Shown piece after piece: positions 43,288-51,521 of a DNA stretch of 64,000 bases; the first letter of the stretch is position 1; each line of letters begins with the position of its first letter. Under the pieces are notes generated by a model. The model ran no database searches. It was given only the letters and a program-made list of their open reading frames with translations, and was not told the origin of the DNA. The stretch is from Streptomyces xanthochromogenes (GTDB lineage: Bacteria; Actinomycetota; Actinomycetes; Streptomycetales; Streptomycetaceae), in contig NZ_BMUZ01000011.1 in NCBI RefSeq assembly GCF_014650455.1, forward strand, positions 248,001 to 312,000, in the 5' to 3' direction. Made by a program: the position numbers and the translations under genes.

Positions 43288-44280
43288 GTGAACATGCTCA
43301 TCAACGTGCCCGAGACGGTGGTGGCGGACGCGCTGCGCGGCATCGCCGCGGCGCATCCCTCACTCACGGTCGATGTCGACAACCGCGTGGTCGTACGGCG
43401 GGACGCGCCGGTGGCCGGGCAGGTGGCCCTGGTGTCCGGCGGCGGCTCGGGGCACGAGCCCCTGCACGCCGGCTTCGTGGGGCCGGGGATGCTGTCCGCC
43501 GCGTGCCCCGGCGAGGTGTTCACCTCGCCGGTGCCGGACCAGATGGTGCGGGCCGCGGCGGCCGTGGACGGCGGCGCCGGGGTCCTGTTCGTCGTCAAGA
43601 ACTACACCGGTGACGTACTCAACTTCGACATGGCGGCCGAGCTGGCCGAGGACGAGGGCGTGACGGTCGCCAAGGTGCTCGTGGACGACGACGTCGCGGT
43701 GACCGACAGTCTGTACACGGCGGGGCGACGCGGCACCGGAGCGACCCTGTTCGTCGAGAAGATCGCTGGGGCGGCCGCCGTGGAGGGCGCCCCGCTGGAG
43801 CGCGTCGAGGCGATCGCCCGGCAGGTGAACGGGAGTTCGCGCAGCTTCGGGGTGGCCCTCACCGCCTGTTCCACTCCCGCCAAGGGCAGTCCCACCTTCG
43901 AACTGCCGCCGGGCGAGCTGGAGTTGGGCGTCGGCATCCACGGCGAGCCGGGGCGTGAGCGGCGGGCGATGATGACGTCGCGGGAGATCGCCGACTATGC
44001 CGTCCAGGTCGTTCTGGAGGATCTGCGGCCCACCAGTCCGGTCCTGCTCCTGGTGAACGGGATGGGCGCCACTCCCCTGCTCGAACTGTACGGATTCAAC
44101 GCCGAGGTGCACCGGGTGCTGGCGGAGCGCGGCGTCCCGGTCGCCCGTACGCTCGTCGGGAACTACGTGACCTCGCTGGACATGGCGGGCGCCTCGGTGA
44201 CGCTGTGTCAGGTCGACGAGGAGCTGCTGCGGTTGTGGGACGCACCGGTCAACACGCCCGCACTGCGCTGGGGTTGCTGA
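43288..44280 (+). CDS. dhaK: Dihydroxyacetone kinase subunit DhaK
   Basis: This 330-residue protein binds dihydroxyacetone for phosphorylation. It shows SGGGSGHEPLHAGFVGPGML, LFVVKNYTGDVLNFDMA and GIHGEPGRER, whose His holds the substrate as a hemiaminal. It works with DhaL and the phosphodonor DhaM encoded next. GTG 43288 was chosen because GGAGG lies 5 bases upstream; ATG 43294 (MLINVPETVV) is the alternative. The three genes form an operon that begins after the L31 terminator. Confidence 0.95.
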   Translation: MNMLINVPETVVADALRGIAAAHPSLTVDVDNRVVVRRDAPVAGQVALVSGGGSGHEPLHAGFVGPGMLSAACPGEVFTSPVPDQMVRAAAAVDGGAGVLFVVKNYTGDVLNFDMAAELAEDEGVTVAKVLVDDDVAVTDSLYTAGRRGTGATLFVEKIAGAAAVEGAPLERVEAIARQVNGSSRSFGVALTACSTPAKGSPTFELPPGELELGVGIHGEPGRERRAMMTSREIADYAVQVVLEDLRPTSPVLLLVNGMGATPLLELYGFNAEVHRVLAERGVPVARTLVGNYVTSLDMAGASVTLCQVDEELLRLWDAPVNTPALRWGC

Positions 44281-44302
44281 TCCGATGCCTGAAGGAGGAC
44301 TT

Positions 44303-44899
44303 GTGCTCGACGCCGCGTTCATGCGCCGCTGGATGTCCGCCACCGCCGCCGCGGTGGACCGGGAGGCGGCCCGCCTGACCGATCTCGACTCGGCGATCGG
44401 CGACGCCGATCACGGGGCCAATCTGCAGCGCGGCTTCCAGGCCGTGACGGCGGTCCTCGACAAGGAGGCGCCGGACACTCCGGGAGCCGTACTCGCCCTC
44501 GCGGGGCGGCAGTTGATCTCCACGGTCGGCGGCGCCTCGGGCCCGCTGTACGGGACGCTCCTGCGGCGCACCGGCAAGGCGCTCGGGGACGCGGGCGAGG
44601 TGAGCCGGGAGCAGCTGGCCGAGGCCCTCGGTGCCGGTGTCGCGGCGGTCGGGCAGCTGGGCGGCGCGGCGGCCGGGGACAAGACGATGCTGGACGCGCT
44701 GCTGCCCGCCGTCGAGGCGCTGGGCGAGTCGTTCCCGGCGGCGGCAGAGGCGGCCGGTGCGGGGGCGCTCGCCACCGTGCCGCTGCGCGCCCGCAAAGGG
44801 CGGGCCAGCTATCTCGGGGAGCGCTCGGTGGGCCACCAGGACCCCGGGGCGACGTCGTCGGCACTGCTGATCGGGGCGCTTGCCGAGGCCGCCGCGTGA
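44303..44899 (+). CDS. dhaL: Dihydroxyacetone kinase ADP-binding subunit DhaL
   Basis: This 198-residue all-helical protein holds the ADP cofactor and transfers phosphate to dihydroxyacetone bound on DhaK. Metal and nucleotide motifs are LDSAIGDADHGANLQRG (residues ~29-45), STVGGASGPLYGTLL and the C-terminal SYLGERSVGHQDPGATS. GTG 44303 follows AAGGAGG with 4-base spacing; ATG 44285 precedes that site and is rejected. Its end overlaps dhaM by 4 bases. Confidence 0.95.
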   Translation: MLDAAFMRRWMSATAAAVDREAARLTDLDSAIGDADHGANLQRGFQAVTAVLDKEAPDTPGAVLALAGRQLISTVGGASGPLYGTLLRRTGKALGDAGEVSREQLAEALGAGVAAVGQLGGAAAGDKTMLDALLPAVEALGESFPAAAEAAGAGALATVPLRARKGRASYLGERSVGHQDPGATSSALLIGALAEAAA

Positions 44900-45309
44900 G
44901 CGGGCCGGACGCGCTGGTCGGGGTGGTCCTGGTGTCGCACAGCGCGGCCGTCGCGGCGGCCGTCGCGGAGCTGGCCGAGGGCCTGGCCGGGGGCGGCGCC
45001 ACCGCACCCGTCGCACCCGCGGGCGGGCTGCCCGACGGGGGGCTCGGCACCAGTGAGGAGCTGATCGTGCGGGCGGCCCGGTCCGTGGACCGGGGTGCGG
45101 GCGTGGCCGTTCTGGTGGACCTCGGCAGCGCGGTCCTCACGGTGAAGGCGCTGCTCGCCGAGGGCGACGAACTTCCGGACGGCACAGCGCTGTTGGATGC
45201 CCCGTTCGTGGAGGGCGCGGTGGCCGCGGTGGTCAGCGCCTCGGCCGGGGCGGACCTGGAGGCGGTGCGGGCGGCGGCGGAGGAGGCGTACGGGTACCGC
45301 AAGGTGTGA
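44896..45309 (+). CDS. dhaM: PTS-type phosphoryl donor subunit DhaM (EIIA-Man-like domain)
   Basis: This 137-residue protein is the phosphoryl carrier for the kinase. VGVVLVSHSAAVAAAV contains the active His (H15). It has only the mannose-type EIIA domain; the HPr and EI-like parts found in E. coli DhaM are missing, so phosphate must come from general HPr/EI elsewhere. It starts with a GTG overlapping the dhaL stop (GTGA). It completes the dhaKLM operon, which feeds dihydroxyacetone into glycolysis. Confidence 0.93.
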   Translation: MSGPDALVGVVLVSHSAAVAAAVAELAEGLAGGGATAPVAPAGGLPDGGLGTSEELIVRAARSVDRGAGVAVLVDLGSAVLTVKALLAEGDELPDGTALLDAPFVEGAVAAVVSASAGADLEAVRAAAEEAYGYRKV

Positions 45310-45474
45310 GGGTACGGCGGCGTACGCGTACCGGAGGCCTTCAGGAGGGCGTGGCTGCGTACGAGTGCCGGCCGGGGTGGCGGCTCGTGGCCCGGTCGCG
45401 CCCGGCGGTCGTCGCCCGTGGCGGAGTACGCCGCCCCACTGTCGCCCGGCCCGTGGCGGAGCCATCCTGAGGGC

Positions 45475-46269
45475 ATGAGTGCCTTCAACGAGTTCGGCGG
45501 CGGCACCGGCGGCCCGCCGCTCTCCCCGCTTCCGGAGGACTGGGCCCGATGTCTGGCCGTGGCGGCCCACCCCGACGACATCGAGTACGGCACGGCGTCC
45601 GCGGTCGCCCGCTGGACCGCTCAGGGCAAGCACGTCGCCTACCTCCTGGCGACCCGCGGCGAGGCGGGCATCGAAGGGATGCACCCCGACCGGGCCGCGC
45701 CGTTGCGCGAGAGGGAGGAGCGGGCCGGGGCGCGCGAGGTCGGCGTCACCGACGTCGAGTTCCTCGGGCACCGGGACGGCGTGGTCGAGTACGGGCCCGC
45801 CCTGCGGCGCGACATCGTGCGGAGCATCCGCCGTTTCCGGCCCGATGTGATCGTCTCCGGCGCATACACGATCCGGATGATCGGCGGGCTCGTGAACCAG
45901 GCCGATCACCGCGCGGTCGGCCTCGCGGCGCTCGATGCGGCGCGGGACGCCGGGAACCGCTGGATCTTCCCCGAGCTGGCCGACGAGGGCCTCGAACCGT
46001 GGCCCGGGGTGCGTTTCGTCGCCTTCGCGGGCGCCGAGCGGCCCACTCACGGCGTGGAGGTGACCGGCGAGCCGCTGGAGCGCGGCATCGCCTCGCTCGC
46101 GGCACACGCCGAGTACACCAAGGGACTCGGCGCGGAGGCCGACGCCTTCGCCCCCCGCCCGTTCCTGACCTGGATCGCGTGTGCGTCCGGCCCCGCCCTG
46201 GGGGTGGAGGCCGCCGTGCTCTTCGAGGTGTACCAGCTCGCCCCCGAGGGGCCGCCGCCCTGGGTGTGA
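45475..46269 (+). CDS. PIG-L family N-acetyl (glucosaminyl) deacetylase
   Basis: This 264-residue zinc-dependent amidohydrolase has the family metal motif AHPDDIEYG (residues ~31-39) and the second metal/catalytic region VNQADHRAVGLAALDAARDA. The family includes MshB and Mca of mycothiol metabolism and deacetylases of secondary metabolites. The nearby genes do not decide among these. ATG 45475 is used. It follows dhaM by 165 bp and precedes the dienoyl-CoA reductase promoter. Confidence 0.85.
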   Translation: MSAFNEFGGGTGGPPLSPLPEDWARCLAVAAHPDDIEYGTASAVARWTAQGKHVAYLLATRGEAGIEGMHPDRAAPLREREERAGAREVGVTDVEFLGHRDGVVEYGPALRRDIVRSIRRFRPDVIVSGAYTIRMIGGLVNQADHRAVGLAALDAARDAGNRWIFPELADEGLEPWPGVRFVAFAGAERPTHGVEVTGEPLERGIASLAAHAEYTKGLGAEADAFAPRPFLTWIACASGPALGVEAAVLFEVYQLAPEGPPPWV

Positions 46270-46283
46270 GCGGCACCTCAGTG

Positions 46284-46303
46284 TTATGCAACTTGTTGCA
46301 TAA
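46284..46303. promoter_or_regulatory. Palindrome TTATGCAAC-TT-GTTGCATAA
   Basis: A perfect 9-2-9 inverted repeat 56 bp upstream of the dienoyl-CoA reductase start. Its core TGCAACTTGTTGCA also satisfies TNNAACNNGTTNNA. Half-sites GTTGCA also occur in the marR promoter at 49153-49167, so the MarR protein is a candidate binder. Confidence 0.8.
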
Positions 46304-46358
46304 CCGAGTGCGCTGGTCTACAACGGGTGGCGACGACATCCCACCCGGAGGCGCCCCC

Positions 46359-48380
46359 ATGACCCCGTACCCCCACCTGCTGAGCCCCCTCGACCTCGGG
46401 TTCACCTCGCTGCCCAACCGGGTGCTGATGGGCTCGATGCACGTCGGGCTCGAAGAGGCCGAGAACGGCTTCGAGCGGATGGCCGCGTTCTACGCCGAGC
46501 GGGCCCGCGGCGGGGTCGGCCTCATGGTCACCGGCGGCATCGCCCCCAACGACGCGGGCCGCCCCTACCCCGGCGGGGCCCGTCTGACGACCGAGGCGGA
46601 GGCCGCGCAGCACCGGGTGGTCACCGAGGCGGTGCACCGCGAGGGCGGCCGGATCGCGATGCAGATCCTGCACTTCGGGCGGTACGCCTACCACGAGGAC
46701 CTGGTCGCACCGAGCGCACTGCAGGCGCCCATCAGCCCCTTCGTCCCGAACGCGTTGAGCGACGAAGAGGTCGAGGGGACCGTCGAGGACTTCGTACGGG
46801 CGGCGCACCTCGCCAAGTCGGCCGGCTACGACGGTGTCGAGATCATGGGCTCCGAGGGCTATCTGATCAACGAGTTCATCGCGGGAGCCACCAACCACCG
46901 CACCGACCGCTGGGGCGGCTCCTACGAGAACCGGATGCGCTTCCCGGTCGAGATCGTGCGCCGCACCCGCGAGCGCCTCGGCCCGGACTTCATCATCATC
47001 TACCGGCTCTCGATGCTCGACCTGGTGCCCGGCGGCTCCACGTTCGACGAGGTCACCACCCTCGCGCAGGCCATCGAGGCGGCCGGTGCGACCCTCATCA
47101 ACACCGGCATCGGCTGGCACGAGGCGCGCATCCCGACCATCGCCACCTCGGTGCCTCGGGGCGCCTACACCTGGGTGACGAAGAAGCTGATGGGATCGGT
47201 GTCGATCCCGCTGATCACCAGCAACCGCATCAACACCCCCGAAGTGGCCGAGCAGTTGCTCGCCGAGGGGCGGGCCGACATGGTGTCGATGGCGCGGCCC
47301 TTCCTCGCCGACCCGGAGTTCGTGGCCAAGGCGAGCGCGGGCCGCCCCGAAACCATCAACACCTGCATCGGCTGCAACCAGGCCTGCCTCGACCACACCT
47401 TCAGCGGGAGGATCACCTCCTGTCTGGTCAACCCGCGCGCCTGCCACGAGACCGAGCTCGTCCTCTCCCCCACCAGGCTGAGCAAGCGTCTCGCCGTGGT
47501 CGGCGCCGGTCCCGCCGGGCTCGCCTTCGCCGTGTCGGCGGCCGGACGCGGCCACGCCGTCACGCTGTTCGACGCGGCCGACCGGATCGGCGGCCAGCTG
47601 AACATCGCCAAGCGGGTGCCCGGCAAGGAGGAGTTCGACGAGACCCTGCGCTACTACCGCACCCAGCTCGAACTGCTCGGCGTACAGGTCGAGTTGAACA
47701 CGCAGGCGAGTGCCGCCGACCTGATCGCCGGCGGCTGGGACGAGATCGTGATCGCGACGGGCGTCACCCCCCGCACCCCCGAGATCCCGGGCTCCGACCA
47801 TCCGAGCGTGGTCACCTATCTCGATGTCCTGCGCGACGGGGCACCGGTCGGCGAGCGGGTCGCGGTCGTCGGTGCGGGCGGCATCGGCTTCGACGTCGCC
47901 GAGCTCCTCACCGACGGCGGGGACGCCGCGAGCCTGGACGCCGAGACGTACTTCCGGCAGTGGGGCGTCGACACCACGTACGGCGGGCGCGGCGGGCTGC
48001 GCGCGGCCGAGCGGCCCAAGCCGCCCCGCCAGGTGCACCTGCTCCAGCGCAAGTCGTCGAAGGTCGGCGCGGGGCTCGGCAAGACGACCGGCTGGATCCA
48101 CCGCACCGAACTCAAGCACCGCGGCGTGACCATGGTTCCGGGCGTGCGCTACGACCGCATCGACGACGCGGGCCTGCACATCACCGTGGACGGCACCTCC
48201 ACCGTGCTCCCCGTCGACACGATCGTGCTGTGCACGGGCCAGGAGCCGCGGCGCGGCCTCTACGAGGAGCTGAGCGCGGCCGGCGCCGCGGTGCACCTGA
48301 TCGGCGGCGCGGACGTGGCCGCCGAGCTGGACGCCAAGCGCGCCATCGACCAGGGCACCCGGCTCGCCGCGACGCTCTGA
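46359..48380 (+). CDS. 2,4-dienoyl-CoA reductase-type NADPH oxidoreductase (FadH-like)
   Basis: This 673-residue protein has three parts. An old-yellow-enzyme FMN barrel (1-350) shows IAMQILHFGRYAY and VEIMGSEGYLINEF. A 4Fe-4S site is formed by CIGCNQACLDHTFSGRITSC (about 340-359) and a later Cys. FAD- and NADPH-binding domains follow (LAVVGAGPAGLAFAVSAAGRGH, VAVVGAGGIGFDVAELL). E. coli FadH, which reduces 2,4-dienoyl-CoA in unsaturated fatty acid oxidation, has the same layout and length. The region around residue 525 includes a TYGGRGGL-type loop common in actinobacterial members. ATG 46359 is used. Its palindromic operator suggests ligand-controlled expression. Confidence 0.92.
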   Translation: MTPYPHLLSPLDLGFTSLPNRVLMGSMHVGLEEAENGFERMAAFYAERARGGVGLMVTGGIAPNDAGRPYPGGARLTTEAEAAQHRVVTEAVHREGGRIAMQILHFGRYAYHEDLVAPSALQAPISPFVPNALSDEEVEGTVEDFVRAAHLAKSAGYDGVEIMGSEGYLINEFIAGATNHRTDRWGGSYENRMRFPVEIVRRTRERLGPDFIIIYRLSMLDLVPGGSTFDEVTTLAQAIEAAGATLINTGIGWHEARIPTIATSVPRGAYTWVTKKLMGSVSIPLITSNRINTPEVAEQLLAEGRADMVSMARPFLADPEFVAKASAGRPETINTCIGCNQACLDHTFSGRITSCLVNPRACHETELVLSPTRLSKRLAVVGAGPAGLAFAVSAAGRGHAVTLFDAADRIGGQLNIAKRVPGKEEFDETLRYYRTQLELLGVQVELNTQASAADLIAGGWDEIVIATGVTPRTPEIPGSDHPSVVTYLDVLRDGAPVGERVAVVGAGGIGFDVAELLTDGGDAASLDAETYFRQWGVDTTYGGRGGLRAAERPKPPRQVHLLQRKSSKVGAGLGKTTGWIHRTELKHRGVTMVPGVRYDRIDDAGLHITVDGTSTVLPVDTIVLCTGQEPRRGLYEELSAAGAAVHLIGGADVAAELDAKRAIDQGTRLAATL

Positions 48381-48393
48381 CGGGCCGGGCCCG

Positions 48394-48423
48394 GGTTCGG
48401 GCCGGCCGGGATCGGCCCGAACC
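48394..48423 (+). terminator. Hairpin terminator after the FadH-like gene
   Basis: Perfect 10-bp stem GGTTCGGGCC/GGCCCGAACC with a 10-base loop, between the reductase stop and the PadR start. It probably separates the two transcripts. Confidence 0.7.
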
Positions 48424-48435
48424 TAGGATGCGGTC

Positions 48436-49068
48436 ATGTCCCTGCCCCACGCGATCTTGACCGCACTGCTCGAAAAGCCCTCGTCGGGACTTGAGCTGAC
48501 GCGCCGCTTCGACAAGTCGATCGGCTACTTCTGGTCGGCCACGCATCAGCAGATCTACCGCGAGCTGGCGAGGCTGGAACAGTCCGGCTTCATCCGGGCG
48601 CTGCCGTCCGCCGCACCGGCCCGCGGGCAGAAGAAGGAGTACGAGGTACTGCCCGCGGGCCGTGCGGAGCTCACCGAGTGGGCGGCGGCCGGACAGGACC
48701 CGAAGCCCATGCGGGACCCGCTGCTGCTGCGCATGCGGGCGGCGGCGGTGATCGGCACGGATGGCCTGCGCGACGAACTGGAGCGTCATCTCGCCCTGCA
48801 TCGCGCCCAGTTGACGACCTATCACGGGATCGAGACGAAGGACTTCCCGCCGGGCCGCGGCAGCGAGCAGGACCGGCTGCGGCACCTGGTGCTGCGCGGC
48901 GGCATCGAGCTCGAAACGTTCTGGATCGGCTGGCTGACGGAGGCCCTGGGCGCCCTGGCGGCGGAGCCGGAGAAGGCGCCCGACGCCTTGGCGGCGGAGC
49001 CGGGCAAGACACCAGGCACCCTGGGCTCCGAGCAGGGCCGGGATCAGGCAGCACCCGGGCAGACGTAG
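48436..49068 (+). CDS. PadR-family transcriptional regulator
   Basis: This 210-residue protein has an N-terminal winged helix of PadR type (HAILTALLEKPSSGLELTRRF, THQQIYRELARLEQSGFI, YEVLPAGRAELTEW) and a C-terminal PadR/VirR-type helical domain (about 95-175). The last ~35 residues contain two copies of an ALAAEP-K-PDAL-like repeat (ALAAEPEKAPDALAAEPGKTPG), probably a disordered tail. It starts 12 bases after the FadH-like terminator, so its promoter must overlap the end of that gene. Its target is unknown. Confidence 0.88.
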   Translation: MSLPHAILTALLEKPSSGLELTRRFDKSIGYFWSATHQQIYRELARLEQSGFIRALPSAAPARGQKKEYEVLPAGRAELTEWAAAGQDPKPMRDPLLLRMRAAAVIGTDGLRDELERHLALHRAQLTTYHGIETKDFPPGRGSEQDRLRHLVLRGGIELETFWIGWLTEALGALAAEPEKAPDALAAEPGKTPGTLGSEQGRDQAAPGQT

Positions 49069-49070
49069 GC

Positions 49071-49101
49071 GTGGCCCCGCACGCGTGGGGTGCGGGGCCA
49101 C
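49071..49101 (+). terminator. Hairpin terminator after the PadR gene
   Basis: Perfect 12-bp stem GTGGCCCCGCAC/GTGCGGGGCCAC with a 7-base loop. Confidence 0.85.
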
Positions 49102-49152
49102 GCCGCGCGCCCCGCCGCCGCACGGCGTGGCGTTCCCCGCGCACACTTCAGC

Positions 49153-49167
49153 GTTGTATTCTGCAAC
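49153..49167. promoter_or_regulatory. Imperfect palindrome GTTGTA-TTC-TGCAAC upstream of marR-type gene
   Basis: Five of six arm bases pair. It is 43 bp before the MarR start and shares the GTTGCA half-site with the palindrome before the FadH-like gene, consistent with autoregulation. Confidence 0.5.
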
Positions 49168-49209
49168 TGCCCGTGGAGACGAACCCGTGGCGACGAAAGG
49201 GGATCAGTC

Positions 49210-49644
49210 GTGCTCAGCCGAGACCAGTCGGTCGTCACCATCCAGCGTGAGCTGACCGCGTTCGCCCGGCGCGCCCGGGCCGCCGCCGCCCGGATGCACC
49301 CGGAACTCTCGCTCGTCTCGTTCACCCTGCTCTCCCACCTGGAGGACCAGCAGGGCTGCCGGGCCACCGATCTGGCGGCCTACTACATGCTCGACAAGTC
49401 GACGATCAGCCGACAGATCGCTGCCCTGGAGAAGCTCGGCTTCATCGAGCGCATCAGCGACCCCGACGACCACCGCATCCAGCTGCTCCAGCTGACCCCG
49501 GCGGGCACCGCCAAACTCGCCGAGGCCGCGGAACTGCGCCGCCAGGCCTTCCACGAGCGCCTCGCCGACTGGGCACCCCAGGACCTCGACCGCTTCGCGG
49601 AGTATCTGCTGCGCTACAACAGCCTGGCCGAAGGCGGCAGTTGA
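49210..49644 (+). CDS. MarR-family transcriptional regulator
   Basis: This 144-residue winged-helix protein has the MarR layout: a dimerisation helix (VVTIQRELTAFARRARAAAA), the recognition region (ATDLAAYYMLDKSTISRQIAALEKLGF) and the wing (RISDPDDHRIQLLQLTPAG). MarR proteins release DNA on binding aromatic or oxidised ligands. GTG 49210 follows AAGGGGAT at about 7 bases; the open frame upstream is not coding-like. The half-site match at its own promoter and before the FadH-like gene makes it the best candidate regulator of that gene. Confidence 0.9.
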   Translation: MLSRDQSVVTIQRELTAFARRARAAAARMHPELSLVSFTLLSHLEDQQGCRATDLAAYYMLDKSTISRQIAALEKLGFIERISDPDDHRIQLLQLTPAGTAKLAEAAELRRQAFHERLADWAPQDLDRFAEYLLRYNSLAEGGS

Positions 49645-49684
49645 GGATCGCATCGCCCTCGCCGCACCTGTGCCGCGGCATCCC

Positions 49685-50248
49685 TCACGATCCCTCGATG
49701 TGGTCGGAGACGGCGACGACCAGGACCCGGGTGCCGGGCAGCGTCGCCCGCCAGCGGTGGCGCACCCCGCCGGTGAGGTAGAGCGTGTCCCCCTTGGACA
49801 GGGTGTAGCCCCGCCCCTCGGCCTCGACCTCGGCCCCGCCGTCCGCGACGTACATCAACTCGTCGTTGTGGTGCAGGAACTCACGGTCCGCGGCGCGTTC
49901 CCCGGTGAACTCCAGGGCGTGCATCTGATGCCGCCCCCGCACCAGCGGGCGCACCCCGGCGTCCGGGGAGAGGCCCGCGTCGTCGCCGGCCCGTACGACG
50001 TCCACCGCGCGTTCCGTGGCATCGGCGGCGGCGAGCAGCTCGACCGCGGTGGTGTTCAGGGCGTCCGCGATGCGCTGGAGGGAGCGCATGCTGGGGCGGG
50101 CCCGTTCGTTCTCGATCTGGCTGAGGAACGGGACGGAGAGGCCGCTGCGTTCCGCGACGTCCGCGAGCGTGAGGTCGAGGGCCCGGCGCCGACGGCGCAC
50201 CGCGCCGCCCAGGCGCGGCCCCGCACCCTTGTCACCTGCGTCGTTCAT
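49685..50248 (-). CDS. XRE-cupin transcriptional regulator
   Basis: This 187-residue protein has an XRE HTH (RRRALDLTLADVAERSGLSVPFLSQIENERARPSM) followed by a cupin sensor (HHNDELMYVADGGAEVEAEG, YLTGGVRHRWRATL). Such regulators sense small molecules and often control a divergent metabolic operon, as PuuR does. The start was placed at ATG 50248 because AGGGAGG lies 9 bases upstream; two in-frame GTGs (50257, 50254) are too close to that site. Repeated GTTTGAAG elements lie in the divergent promoter of the ASST-fold gene. Confidence 0.9.
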   Translation of the reverse strand: MNDAGDKGAGPRLGGAVRRRRRALDLTLADVAERSGLSVPFLSQIENERARPSMRSLQRIADALNTTAVELLAAADATERAVDVVRAGDDAGLSPDAGVRPLVRGRHQMHALEFTGERAADREFLHHNDELMYVADGGAEVEAEGRGYTLSKGDTLYLTGGVRHRWRATLPGTRVLVVAVSDHIEGS

Positions 50249-50336
50249 CGACACCACCCTCCCTGATGGATCACCTTACGCAGGGCCCGGAACGGTTTCG
50301 TACTCCCGTCACACTGCCGACACACAACGCCTCTAC

Positions 50337-50374
50337 CTTCGAAGCTGTTTGAAGCCATCAAAGAAAGTTTGAAG
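50337..50374. promoter_or_regulatory. Operator cluster of TTTGAAG elements before the ASST-fold gene
   Basis: The region contains the palindrome CTTCGAAG (50337-50344), two direct GTTTGAAG copies 20 bp apart (50347, 50367) and the inverted pair TTTGA-N5-TCAAA (50348-50362). The last copy overlaps the ribosome site, so a bound XRE-cupin protein would block expression of the downstream pair. Confidence 0.7.
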
Positions 50375-50384
50375 GAGAGTCGCC

Positions 50385-51521
50385 GTGACCGCTCGTCCGA
50401 CCGTCGTCGACCAGAACCAGCGCCGCCGCCGCGGCACCGGTCTCATCGCCCTCGACCCGGGCGCGGCCTGCCCGGGCTTCACGCTCTACGCCCCGCTCAC
50501 CTCCGGCGGCGAGGTGCACCTCGTGGACCTGCGCGGCAAGGCCGTGCACACCTGGCACCTCCCCTACCGGCCCGGACGGCACGCCCGCATCCTCGGGAAC
50601 GGGAACCTGGCGTACAACGGCGTACTGCCGGGCCAGGAGGCGCTGTTCCCGATGTGGCACAAGTACCGGGGCGGCGTGATGCTGGAGGCCGCGCCGGACG
50701 GCGGCATCCTGCGCGAGCACCGCGACCCCCTCCAGCACCACGATGCCCACCACCTCGACGACGGGCGCATCCTCTACAGCGCGCTGGAGCCTCTGCGCGG
50801 CGCGCGGGCCGCCTCGGTCCTCGGCGGCGTGGCGGGTTCCGAGGCCGCGGGGGACACCGTGTGGGCGGACACCATCAAGGAGGTCGGACCCGATGGCACC
50901 GAGCTGTGGTCGTGGCGGGCCGCCGACCACCTCGACCGCGCCGAGTACCCGCTGCACCCCGACTACGCCCGTGAGCACTGGCCGCTGATCAACAGCGTGA
51001 CCCCGCTCGCCGACGGCAACGTCCTGGCCAGTCTGCGCAGCGTGTCCGCGGTGGTCGTCATCAGCCGGGACACCGGCGAGATCCTGTGGCGCACCGAGCC
51101 CGGCTCGGTCTCCCAGCAACACCATCCCACCGAGCTGCCGAACGGCAACATCCTCGTCTTCGACAACGGCGTCTTCCGTCCTGGCCACGACGTCCCGTAC
51201 TCGCGCGTCGTCGAGATCGAACGCGAGAGCCGCGCGGTGGTGTGGGAGTACCACGACCCGGCCCGCGAGGCGTTCTTCGCCCCGTTCATGGGATCGGCAC
51301 AAAGGCTGCCGGGCGGCAACACGCTCATCACCGACTCACCCGCGGGACGCCTCTTCGAGGTGACCCAAGAGGGCTATCTGTGCTGGGAGTTCGTGGTGCC
51401 GCAGTTCGGCGGCTACGACGAGTCCGAGGTGCGCCGGCTCTTCCCGGCCGAGCCCAACGCGGTGTTCCGCGCCTACCGCTACACCCCCGAGCAGCTGCCC
51501 TGGCTGGAGGCCCGCCCATGA
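50385..51521 (+). CDS. Arylsulfotransferase (ASST)-fold protein, cytoplasmic
   Basis: This 378-residue protein consists of beta-propeller-like repeats of the ASST family: LILGNGNLAYNG-type, ILYSALEPLRG, NSVTPLADGNVLASLRSVSAVV, HHPTELPNGNILVFDNG and RLPGGNTLITDSPAGRLFEV. Conserved His residues occur at QHHDAHHLDDG and SQQHHPTELP. Classical bacterial ASSTs are periplasmic; this one has no signal peptide (it starts TARPTVVDQNQRRRRG), so an intracellular role is implied. The stop overlaps the permease start (ATGA), so uptake and modification are coupled. The substrate could be a purine-like or aromatic compound, but this is inference from the permease. Confidence 0.8.
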   Translation: MTARPTVVDQNQRRRRGTGLIALDPGAACPGFTLYAPLTSGGEVHLVDLRGKAVHTWHLPYRPGRHARILGNGNLAYNGVLPGQEALFPMWHKYRGGVMLEAAPDGGILREHRDPLQHHDAHHLDDGRILYSALEPLRGARAASVLGGVAGSEAAGDTVWADTIKEVGPDGTELWSWRAADHLDRAEYPLHPDYAREHWPLINSVTPLADGNVLASLRSVSAVVVISRDTGEILWRTEPGSVSQQHHPTELPNGNILVFDNGVFRPGHDVPYSRVVEIERESRAVVWEYHDPAREAFFAPFMGSAQRLPGGNTLITDSPAGRLFEVTQEGYLCWEFVVPQFGGYDESEVRRLFPAEPNAVFRAYRYTPEQLPWLEARP

